A DNA stretch of 64,000 nucleotides, from positions 881,001 through 945,000 of the forward strand of contig CAJNDT010004668.1 of the NCBI GenBank assembly GCA_905221615.1, written 5' to 3'. The position numbers were made by a program, and so were the translations under genes. Positions 54,446 to 63,377 of this stretch are shown here, piece by piece. Source of the stretch: Symbiodinium sp. CCMP2592. Lineage: Eukaryota > Sar > Dinophyceae > Suessiales > Symbiodiniaceae. Each line of letters opens with the position of its first letter. The first letter of the stretch is position 1. The notes below the pieces were generated by a model. That model searched no databases, was not told the origin of the DNA, and worked only from the letters and a program-made list of their open reading frames with translations.

Positions 54446-56929
54446 CGCGCTTGTCTTGAACCCGGCGTTCGTTCGGGAGTTGAAGTGTCGTTTTGTCGTT
54501 CAGGGCCATAGGGCTTCGTGTCTGGTGATGCAAGCGTCTGGGGTCCGAGCCTCAGAGCCAGATGGATCAACAGACTTTTTGCTAGATTAGCACAGACTCC
54601 GTCTGACGTTGGTCAGGATCCAGTAGGTATGGAGTTAAATGTGCGGAGTGATCGAGCCTCCTTTCACCTCACACGTAGTACGCCTGTAGTCGAACCCAAA
54701 GACCTCGCCTGGCTTGTCTGAGTTGCGAGAGCGTAAAGACGTAAAGACTTAATTGCCAGAAACCCTGTGGTTGTTCAGCTCGACGAATGCTCTCCAGGAC
54801 GGTTCCGTGCTTTTCCTGAAGGTCGGCCTTTGTGCTAGTCGCGGAGCTCAGGCCGACATTGCGGTGCGATAGCACGAGTTGGCCATCCGATGTATTATAT
54901 ATTGTGTTTTGTTTTTTGTTTTGTTGGTGGGACTTGGGGGTCGGGTGCAAATTCCGTACCATTGCAGATTTGTGCGCTGCTAAAATCTTCTGTGACAGAC
55001 ACCTTCATGTTCCGAACTTGAGCCACATTCGCAACTGTCAGCGCTGAGGCCGGGACGTTTATCCCGACTGTGCAGAGGCATTCATTGGGCGCCGGAGTGT
55101 ATTGCTAATTGTTTTTTTGTAAAAACTGCTTGTGATGTGTTTTTAGAAGAACAATTCAAAAACAGTGTTTTTAAGATAGAAGCAGTTCACAAGCTGATGT
55201 TCAATAATGTTGAGTGTCCATGTGCAATTGGCCTGGCATGTAGAGAAGCTCTGAGACCCGAAGCACTCGCTTGAATGTCTGGCTTTGCCATCCATAAACC
55301 CTCCAAACCCCAAGATCATACAATGAACGAGCAGGCGACCCATCGAGGAATGCTGGCGACCCCACGGCTCAATGGACCCGAGGCGGTGTGTGAGGGATAG
55401 GCGATCTTGAAACTGACTTCAGGGCGTTTCCTCATGCAGAGAATTTGCGACAATCGAACATGAGCAAATCACTCATGATTCGCTTTTCTGCTCAACGATC
55501 TCGTGGTATGAGTTGCCGACAGTTGCCAGCACTGCCCCTTCCCATGCGTGGTACGCCGGCATCAACCGTTGTTCCCCTACTTTGCTTGCAGTCCCCTAAA
55601 CCACATACGCCAGCCGCTGAAGTGAGCGATGCTTCAGTCTCGAAGGCGGCTGCAGTGCTGCCGCATTTCGTCTTCGTGTCGCCGGCGCTGCTTCATGCAA
55701 GGCTTCCGACCACTGGAGAGCCGTGGCCTCAGCAAAGAACCCTCAATTCATGCAGGCATTGAGCAATCGAAGAGCATAGCAGTGATTATCGAACTTCCTT
55801 CCATGTTCTCCCGAAGTTGTGGACCCCGAGTCTTGATTTATTCCGGTCGTCTTCAGTCTCCTGCTTCACCTCAGTGTGTGGTTCTTTTGAAGCCGGAACC
55901 TGCACCTTCAGCTTCAAAGTCTCCGGCCTTCCTTTCAAGGTGCTGTGCCTATATGCCGCCACCAGAGCATGCTGCAGGCTGTGTGGCACGGCGCTCAGTG
56001 CAAAGCCTGAAGAATCCTCGGGAAGCAGAAACGGCTGGTCTTATTGCCTGAAGAAGCATGCTTGGCCAAACTGTTTTCTAGTCCTGGTGTGCAATTTGAC
56101 AAGGATTGAACAGGTGTTTGCGATACTCTTTCTCCCGAGACGTGCGTTGCAGACATGGCCTGAACCAAGGACTGGGGGAGTAGGTCTTGCTTTTGCGTTT
56201 CTTTGTTCGGTCTGAAGCAGTGCACGGAGCCGTTGCTGCAGCTCCTGTTTAATTACATTCTTTGTCATAGTTGGTGTAACCCAATAAGGGATACAAGTTT
56301 AAATTTCTAATGTATACTATCCCAACCATGAACTATAGGACATTTTCTGCATGCTGTAGCGATTCTCGTCCTTGCCGGGCGCGTGGGGAATCGCGACGAG
56401 TAGATCCTAAAGCGGCCCTGAAGTCTTTAATCTCGGTTCTTGTTAAGGAATCTAGTTTAAGCTACCATAACAGTGATCTATAGTAAATGATATGGTTCCT
56501 TTATTAACGGCAACTTAAATCCTTAACCCTTTGCGCCGAACCAGAACCACAGGGTTTAGATCAACAAGGCTTATATGAAAGGAACCCAAAATCTCATTTT
56601 TGTATGTGGTTGGCTTTATTTGTGTTTAAAAGTGTTTTTTTGTATTTAAAAGTATTGTTTTGTATTTAAAAGTTTTTTAAATAGGTTTTTTTGTGTTTTA
56701 CAGTTGTTAAAATTCTTTTATTTTATTTTTGGTGTAAAAAATACATGTTTGTGAATTTTGTTTCTGAGTGAGTCAATTGGCTTCCTGTTGTTCTACCTGG
56801 TTTCCTGCTGCTGTATGTCTACAAAATTGTTGTTTATTTGTTGTTGAAGTTAATAATTTTTAAAATTTAATCTTTTTAAATAGTTTTGGGTTGTGATTGA
56901 ACAAAGAAGGGAGGCCGTAGTGACATGTT
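54444..56929. other. 2.5 kb without a recognised gene; AT/T-rich second half
   Basis: Contains a copy of the GAGTTGCGAGAGCGT repeat (54719-54733). Reading frames at 55445-56215 lack motifs. About 56590-56890 is unusually T-rich with repeated TTTGTATTTAAAAGT. This marks a shift in composition before the GGCAGAGTGCC region. Confidence 0.45.
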
Positions 56930-57486
56930 GACTTGCCTTGAGATCTTGCCCTTACCCACACGGATCGACTGCCCTTCTCGGTTCGTGGGCACCGTTGGCC
57001 GGGTGTCAGGTTATGAGGCGATTGTATCTAGACCGCCTTGGGGCCAACGTGCCAGGGCAGTGGCATATGACACCCGGACAAATGGGCTAAAGTGCCGGGT
57101 GGGGCGGTTGAGGGGTTGTTCGCAGCCGTGCTTACAGCCTTGAAGGGGAGGCCATCCATGCTTGTCGTCACGTTTTGTTAGGGAGCCTTGCGACTTGGAT
57201 CGACAGAGGCAGAGTGCCACCTTACCCACACGGATCGACTGCCCATCTCGGTTCGTGGACACCGTTGGCCGGGTGTCAGGTGTTGTCGATGGTACCTGGA
57301 CCGCCTTGGGGCCAACGTGCCAGGGCAGTGGCATATGACACCCGGGCACATGGGCTAAAGTGCCGGGTGGGGTGGTCCAGTGGTTGTGGCTTTTTTATTT
57401 TTCTCCCAACCAGGAGGGGAGGCCATCCATGCTTGTCACGTTAGTTAGGGAGCCTTGCGACTTGGATCGACAGAGGCAGAGTGCCA
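56930..57486. repeat. Tandem duplication, about 270-bp unit
   Basis: CTTACCCACACGGATCGACT recurs at 56951 and 57221, GGGAGCCTTGCGACTTGG at 57181 and 57448, and GGGGCCAACGTGCCAGGGCA in each unit. The GACAGAGGCAGAGTGCCA junction is in both. Confidence 0.92.
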
Positions 57487-57845
57487 GTCGAGCCTCTCGA
57501 GGTTGCCTTACTTAAGTCCCTGCCCCATCGGGGTTGCTCCCCACACCGTTGGCCAGGTCTAAGTGTTCGGTTTGAATCCAAGCCTAGTGAACGCCTTCTC
57601 TTCCATTTCCTTCTCTCCCATCGGTCTTCATCGGCTTCCAGCCCATCGAGAAGTGGATGCCAACTGCTGGGATCTCAGCATCAGCTTGCTTCAGCTACTT
57701 CCATTATTATGGTACAGTCCTGGCACCGAGGCTCATGACGAGGATCCTGAGGACATGCTGCCATCGCAGCGTAATCTACTATAGTCGTGTTACAGCTGCT
57801 CTGTCTCAAGTCTAAGTCGTAGTAGGCCCCCCTGCAAGCCGGCAG

Positions 57846-58184
57846 ATGTCGTCGATGTCGTGGAGTGACAGTGAGTCTGTGGGCTCGGACTGGGTTCTGG
57901 TTGACGATGAGGGTGCAAGTACTGCGGGCTCGGTCGCGGACAGTGCTGACGACGATGATTATGTGATTCCGTTCGACGAGATGCTAGAGGAGTCCTTTTC
58001 GACATTGTGGATGTTTCTGGATTCTAAAGAGCGTGGGCAAGTCTTTCGAGCAGCCTTCCATATCAATGAACAGATCATGTTCGTACTGTTTCCGAGACTT
58101 TTGCGGGATTTTAGGCAAGGCAGAGTGCCAGGAATTTTATATTTCAATGTGACAGACGAATGGCTGTCGTCACTGAATCAATGA
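57846..58184 (+). CDS. Small acidic protein, tandem paralog 1
   Basis: 112 residues from ATG 57846 to TGA. No known family recognised. The N-terminal half is acidic and Ser-rich (MSSMSWSDSES then ADSADDDDYVIPFDE). The second half is hydrophobic/aromatic (LEESFSTLWMFL, FVLFPRLLRDF). GGCAGAGTGCC encodes GRVP in GRVPGILYFN. The neighbour 851 bp downstream differs at many residues yet keeps the frame, which supports a real protein under constraint. Confidence 0.7.
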   Translation: MSSMSWSDSESVGSDWVLVDDEGASTAGSVADSADDDDYVIPFDEMLEESFSTLWMFLDSKERGQVFRAAFHINEQIMFVLFPRLLRDFRQGRVPGILYFNVTDEWLSSLNQ

Positions 58185-58696
58185 TTTGTCGTGTTTGTAC
58201 AGCCTCCGCGACAGTATCACGGATCTTGGGGAAGGCAGAGTGCCGGGTTTGCGTGTGTTTAGGGGATTTTGAATTCGACGATCTAGCCAGCAGAGCTAGA
58301 CTGTCCGATTTGAGACCTCAGCGGTAGTGTGCGCAACTTGGATTCAAAACGGTTACCCAGCATGACATGCTGACTACACAGTGCCGGGTGGCAGTGATGT
58401 CCTCAGGACCCTGCTGTCTCCGAGGCTGGCTGCCTGCCTGCATAGTCTGTCAGTGAGTTGACTTGCACCATACATGATCGACATCTGCCGGCCAGAGAAT
58501 CAAGCGATTCATGCATACTGATGTAACAGTAGTAACAAAATGTTACATATCATTGATTAATGTACTATATAGTGATGCATTAGTCACTGTTAATGTTTTA
58601 ATCGTTGGACAATTGTGTGCTCGATGAAAGCAGTGATGCCGACGACCTGCTCTGTCTCTAGTCTAAGTCGTAGTAGGCCCCCCTGCAAGCCGGCAG

Positions 58697-59038
58697 ATGT
58701 CGTCGATGTCGTGCAGTGACAGTGAGTCTCTGGACTCGGACTGGATTCTGGTTGCCGATGAGCGTGCAAGCACTGTGGCCTCGATCATGGACAGTGACTA
58801 CGATGATTATGTGATTTATTTCGACGCGCTGCTAGAGGAGTCCTTTTCGACATTGTGGTTCTTTCTGAATTCTGAAGAGCGTGGGCATGTCTTGCAAGTA
58901 GACTGGCATATCAATGATATGATCCTGCACGTACTCTTTCCGAGATTTATGCAGGATTACAGTGAAGGCAGAGTGCCAGGAATTTTATATTACAATGACG
59001 TGCGAGACGAAGCTCTGTCGTCAATGATGAATCAGTGA
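58697..59038 (+). CDS. Small acidic protein, tandem paralog 2
   Basis: 113 residues from ATG 58697 to TGA, alignable end to end with the 57846 gene. Shared blocks are SDSES, LEESFSTLW, EERG/KERG, HVLFPRFMQDY versus FVLFPRLLRDF, GRVPGILYYN, and a final SS..NQ. Copies differ by in-frame indels near the acidic part. Function unknown. GRVP again comes from GGCAGAGTGCC in the same phase as in paralog 1. Confidence 0.7.
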   Translation: MSSMSCSDSESLDSDWILVADERASTVASIMDSDYDDYVIYFDALLEESFSTLWFFLNSEERGHVLQVDWHINDMILHVLFPRFMQDYSEGRVPGILYYNDVRDEALSSMMNQ

Positions 59039-59485
59039 TTCATCGTGTTTGTACAGCCTCCGAGACCGCATTACGGATGTTGGGGAAGGCAGAGTGCCGG
59101 GTTTGCGTGTGCTTAGAGGATTTTGAATTCGACGATCTAGCCAGCAGAGCTAGACTGTCCGATTGGAGACCTCAGCGGTAGTGTGCGCAACTTGGATTCC
59201 AAAAGGTTACCCAGCATGACATGCTGACTACACAGTGCCGGGTGGCAGTGACGTCCTCAGGACCCTGCTGTCTCCGAGGCTGGCTGCCTGCCTGCCTGCC
59301 TGCATAGTCTGTCAGTGAGTTGCCTTGCACCATACATGATCGACATCTGCCGGCCAGGGAATCAAGTGATTCATTCATACTGATGTAACAGTAGTAACAC
59401 AATGTTACATATCATTGGTTAATGTACTGTATAGTGATGCATTAGTCACTGTTAATGTTTTAATCGTTGGACAATTGGGTGCTCG

Positions 59486-60784
59486 ATGAAAGCAGTGATG
59501 CCGACGACCGTTTCAAGGTGCTCAGGGAGTTCCGAGGCAGAGTGCCAGACTTCTGCTGCTGACCATCAGAATCAGGCCAATCACATTGACCTTGGCAGTG
59601 ATTACTGGAACGAAGCCGTGCAACAACTTCGGTGGAATTGTTTACACTGTGGCAGATCAGCTGCCGACTATACCACCGGGCTCCGAAAGATCCAAAGGGC
59701 TGCACAATTGGATCAACGAATCAAATTGGCAGTTGAGGCCATCTCAGATTTCGGAGATATGGATATGAAGTTGTACAAAGCATGGACCGGCCAGACAGAT
59801 GTGCTGCCTGGGTCGATCCCGCCACCTCGGCCATGCCAGCATGATGTCGAGACGTGGCCCATGGATGATGTTTTGATTTACGACCATCCCCAGTGGCAAC
59901 TGTTTGTTGGCAGTATTGGTTGCCCGATCCGATATGACCAGCTCCGGGTCAAGCCTGACATTGTCATCTCTATGAATGCAGATGACAGACCTCGGAATTT
60001 TGAGCCATGGGACTGGTATCAGTATTTGGCGAATTGTGGACCGTTTGGCACTGCACATCTTCGGTATGGTGGCTGGGATCAAACACATGCCAATGACTTT
60101 GATGCTGAACAAAGAAGTCATGAGTTCAAGACCATTTGGCGCCGCCTCATTTCAGATTTCAGAAAGATTATGATGTGCTGGCAGCGCTCAGCAGAGGAGT
60201 TCAGCCAGAGTCAAAGGCAGAGTGCCATCAAGGGCAAAATGATGGGCAAGGCCAATGGCGGCAGGGGCAAGGGCAAGACAATCAGCAAGGGCTACAGCGG
60301 CCCCTGTCAGGTTTCCAATCACATGCAAAGCCAGAAGGCATCGACGAAGGGCTCATTTGGCTATGGCTGCTCCTATGACAAGGGCTTCAGCAAGGGAAGT
60401 GACATGGGCAGCCTGTTCGGAAGAGCCGCTGAAGGAAGGCAGAGTGCCGATGGAAGGCAGAGTGCCTTGAAGGTGGCCGATGAGACATTCCCTGGTGAGC
60501 TCGGTAATGCTCTTGCTTTGTTGGAGGCGATGAAGCTTCAGGGAGGTGGTCGGAAGCGTGGAGGCAAGAAGAGGCCAATTCGTGTGCTTGTCCATTGCTA
60601 CGGTGGCATTAACAGGACCTGTGCTGCTTATTGTGTCCTAGTCATGGCCTTTGCCTCGATGACCATGGAACAAGCCATTGTCAGGTGGATCAACCACCGA
60701 GCCTACTATGCTCCATTCCGGGATCGTGAGTACATGATTGAAGCACTGCTGGAAATGCAGGATGAGCTGCACACGTACAGTTGA
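59486..60784 (+). CDS. Protein with tyrosine/dual-specificity phosphatase signature and Gly/Lys-rich linker
   Basis: 432 residues. Near the C-terminus RVLVHCYGGINRTCAAY contains HC-x5-R-T, the PTP/DSP P-loop: nucleophile Cys371 and Arg377 by this start. The following MTMEQAIVRWINHRAYY fits the helices after the loop. The general-acid Asp is not assigned with confidence. The N-terminal third has a CLHCG segment and WPMDDVLIYDHPQWQLFVG. Residues about 245-325 are rich in Gly, Lys and Ser (GKANGGRGKGKTISKGYSG). Three GGCAGAGTGCC copies add RQSA peptides and a fourth gives EAECQ. ATG 59486 lies inside the tail of the 851-bp duplicated unit, so the true start may be later or spliced. Predicted phosphatase; substrate unknown. 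Confidence 0.65.
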   Translation: MKAVMPTTVSRCSGSSEAECQTSAADHQNQANHIDLGSDYWNEAVQQLRWNCLHCGRSAADYTTGLRKIQRAAQLDQRIKLAVEAISDFGDMDMKLYKAWTGQTDVLPGSIPPPRPCQHDVETWPMDDVLIYDHPQWQLFVGSIGCPIRYDQLRVKPDIVISMNADDRPRNFEPWDWYQYLANCGPFGTAHLRYGGWDQTHANDFDAEQRSHEFKTIWRRLISDFRKIMMCWQRSAEEFSQSQRQSAIKGKMMGKANGGRGKGKTISKGYSGPCQVSNHMQSQKASTKGSFGYGCSYDKGFSKGSDMGSLFGRAAEGRQSADGRQSALKVADETFPGELGNALALLEAMKLQGGGRKRGGKKRPIRVLVHCYGGINRTCAAYCVLVMAFASMTMEQAIVRWINHRAYYAPFRDREYMIEALLEMQDELHTYS

Positions 60785-61300
60785 TCATCGACACTGAACC
60801 CGAAGTCCATGGTCAAACAGTTCTGCTCCAATGAATGATTCTGAGCCGTCGAAATTTGTGTCCCGACACTGGCCCAGCCAGAGAGTCCTGGACCCGACAC
60901 TGGACTGCTGGCTGGAAGTGAAACACAGTCCTTACCTTGAAAAGGCTAATAGTTACATTCCCACTTTCAGCTGGCAGTCACAGCTTAATTCGTGCGTTTA
61001 AACCTGGCTGCCGGTGTTACTGACTGAGCTTAAAAAGAAAGTGAGATCATGCCCGTCTCGGTTGTGGAAACTGTCAGTTCCTTTGTCGGTTGTGCCGACA
61101 TGGTGATCAGGGCCGCTGGGGCGATTGGATGAGTGAATCCAGCCGGCGACTCAGTGGGTGCAAATGTGACTTTAACAGTCAGTCTCCGGTGATTGTAATG
61201 AGTGCTCATTTTTGCCTACTTGTGCTGTTGCAGCAGTCTGGTTCAGGTAAGGCAGAGTGCCCTTGTCCCAATTGTGCAGTGGGCAAGTCATTATCCGCCA

Positions 61301-61888
61301 TGGAAAACACAGGGGCAGGCCGCCACCGCACTCAGCTGCAAGAGTTTTCAAATTGGCAGCTGACCAACTCATTGAACAACGCTCAAGCCCAAAGAACAAG
61401 TCAGGTCGGGAAGGGAGCAGGAAAGCCAGGGCAGACTGCCACAGGGCAGAGTGCCACAGGGCAGAGTGCCAGCGCGAGCAAGGGCGATCTTGGCAAGGGC
61501 AAGGGAAAGAAGGGCAAGACCCCGATGCAAGACCCCAACCAGACCCTTCACACATACTTCATGTGCGTGGAGGACGTTTGGCAGGCAGTGGGCAGTGTGT
61601 TTGATGATAATCATAGCATGTGTTGATTGTGACTGTTTCTTACTGCTTGACTGGATGTCTCCCTGCAGATTCGCTGGGACTTCTTGAAAGGGAACGGCAT
61701 CAGCGCTTGGGCGCAACCCGGTTCCTCGGAGACCAAAAACCATCCGCACTGGTCCTTGCGCCCCACGGCCCAGTTGGCCCTTGAACGCTACCAATGGTGG
61801 CCAGACAGCATTAGATGGCCACTCAGATGCAAGCCATGCTTCGACGCTACATTTATTTATTATCTTATATCTACGGATCTTAATAATT
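61301..61888 (+). CDS. Unknown protein, Gly/Lys-rich, probably two exons
   Basis: The open frame continues from upstream (61251, KAECPCPNC, a Cys pair made by the GGCAGAGTGCC element). The first in-frame ATG here is 61301 (MENTGAGRHRTQL). Exon 1 has TGQSATGQSASASKG, two tandem 11-mer insertions, then a KGKGKKGK stretch and LHTYFMCVEDVWQAVG. It fits a GT donor at about 61594. A second exon from about 61669, after CTGCAG, reads IRWDFLKGNGISAWAQPG then RPTAQLALERYQWWPDS and stops at 61888. The KGK-rich linker resembles that of the phosphatase-like neighbour. No family recognised. Confidence 0.45.
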
Positions 61889-61990
61889 AAAACTGACTAG
61901 AATCAAGTAGCAACTTCAACATGATCTCAGTTCAGGATCGATAAACAGGCACCGCCACTTTACCTGAAGCTGGAGCTCACCGGTGCAGGC

Positions 61991-62251
61991 ATGCAAGTGA
62001 TGACGGAGAGAAGATGGCTCTATGCCTGTCATCAGGGCTGGGCGCGGGGGGCTGAGAATTTGACGCTGTGGGAAGGGGAAGTCCGCGAAGGTGAGCAACT
62101 CTTGTGGACCACGACCATGGTGAGATTCGGTTACGACGAAGATGATCCGGAGGCCTGGAATGAAGAGCGTGTGGACGATGAGGAGGATTACAACGAGTTC
62201 GAGCCTGCTATTGTGCAAGAAAACATCCTGATGATGGACGGCGAATCGTGA
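61991..62251 (+). CDS. Short acidic protein or terminal exon
   Basis: 86 codons from ATG 61991 to TGA (MQVMTERRWLYACHQGW; GENLTLWEGEVREGEQLL-like stretch; DEDDPEAWNEERVDDEEDYN). GTGCAG just upstream could be a splice acceptor, so this may be the last exon of the preceding gene. No family recognised. Confidence 0.45.
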   Translation: MQVMTERRWLYACHQGWARGAENLTLWEGEVREGEQLLWTTTMVRFGYDEDDPEAWNEERVDDEEDYNEFEPAIVQENILMMDGES

Positions 62252-63377
62252 GAAAAAAGAAGGGCAGAGTGCCTTAAAAGGCAGAGTGCCAAAGGCAGAG
62301 TGCCCAGAATTGGACCATTCAGTGAGTGGCAAATTCCAACATCAATTTAATTTACAGGCCAGGACAGTGACGAAGGCAGAGTGCCAGGTGGGTCAGGCTT
62401 CGTCGACTGACTCTTCTCAAGTTTTTCAGTGCCGATGTCTGCTCATGTGGACTTCTGCCTGCCTTTCGCACAGCAACAGGTTATTTGTTTGTGGTGCAGG
62501 CAAACCAACAAGTCATGATCAAAGTTGTGAGTGTTTTGGAGAAGGCCTCGTCGCTGTCAGAGTAGTGCCTCCAGAAGAGCATTGCTTGCTGCAGAAGCAA
62601 AACTGTGAGTGCTGAGACTTCTGAAGACCGAGCACTTCTGAGTTCTGTTGGATGTGTTGGGTTTGCGACTGTGCTGAGAGAGTCTGAGTATGAATGAAAG
62701 TGACCATGCAAGGTTTGGCCGTCAGCTGGCGTCTCCAGACCCCAGGATTGCTGGTCATCGGTGCTGTTCTTAGCTTCCGATCATGCTGCTTCTGCGTTGC
62801 CAAATTCAACTTAGCATTCTCGGGCTTCTGAAGTGTCATGTCATGATTGTTTTGCCTATGGCTTATGATGGTTGCTCAGGTTTCAAATGTTGCTGCAGTG
62901 GTCCTTGAATCATGGCATATGGCAGATTTGAATATCAACACAGCCCTTGAATTAGGTTTCATTCGTGTGCTAAGCTCCCGATCATGCTGAGTCTGTCTGG
63001 CCCCTCAATTAAGTTAAACTCCGTGTAGCTGCTGCTTCAATAAAAGTGTCATGTCATGATTATTCTGTCGATGGAGTTGCTCAAAGTGAAGTGAGTCGTG
63101 GTCCTTGAATGATGGCATATGCATGATATTTAATGTCAATGTGAGCATAATATCAAAATATAGTTGATATAATTTAAATTGTGTCAAATACTAGTAACTA
63201 TAATCTAACAACACATTGACGTCAGAGGTAGTATATCATTTCGACATTATAAGGCAGAGTGCCGCCTCGCCATTCTTTGCAGAGTGCCTTGAGCTGGACT
63301 GAGAAGGCTGAGTGCCTGCATCTGGCTGGACAAGGCAGAGTGCCGCAATCTGGCTGGACAAGGCAGAGTGCCGCAGG
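62252..63377. other. Spacer with eight exact and two near GGCAGAGTGCC copies and a direct repeat
   Basis: Three copies of the 11-mer lie within 42 b at 62263-62304. The 62.77-63.15 kb part is an imperfect direct repeat. No convincing coding sequence. A short frame at 62490-62615 with Cys residues is unassigned. Confidence 0.5.
62773..63150. repeat. Imperfect direct repeat, about 200-bp unit
   Basis: GATCATGCTG, GTGTCATGTCATGATT and GTGGTCCTTGAAT(C/G)ATGGC recur in the same order about 200-215 b apart. Confidence 0.8.

Larger units (their letters stand above)
57790..59508 (+). repeat. 851-bp tandem duplication carrying two paralogous genes
   Basis: Unit 1 is about 57796-58647 and unit 2 about 58648-59508. 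Both begin CTGCTCTGTCTC and end GATGAAAGCAGTGATGCCGA then CGAC. Coding and flanking parts are similarly conserved, so the duplication looks fairly recent. Confidence 0.93.

Noticed and set aside
54680-54735. tRNA or SINE promoter (GGGTTCGAC box on the minus strand)
   Set aside because: No paired acceptor stem or A box at the right spacing; the sister copies lack the B-box-like bases.
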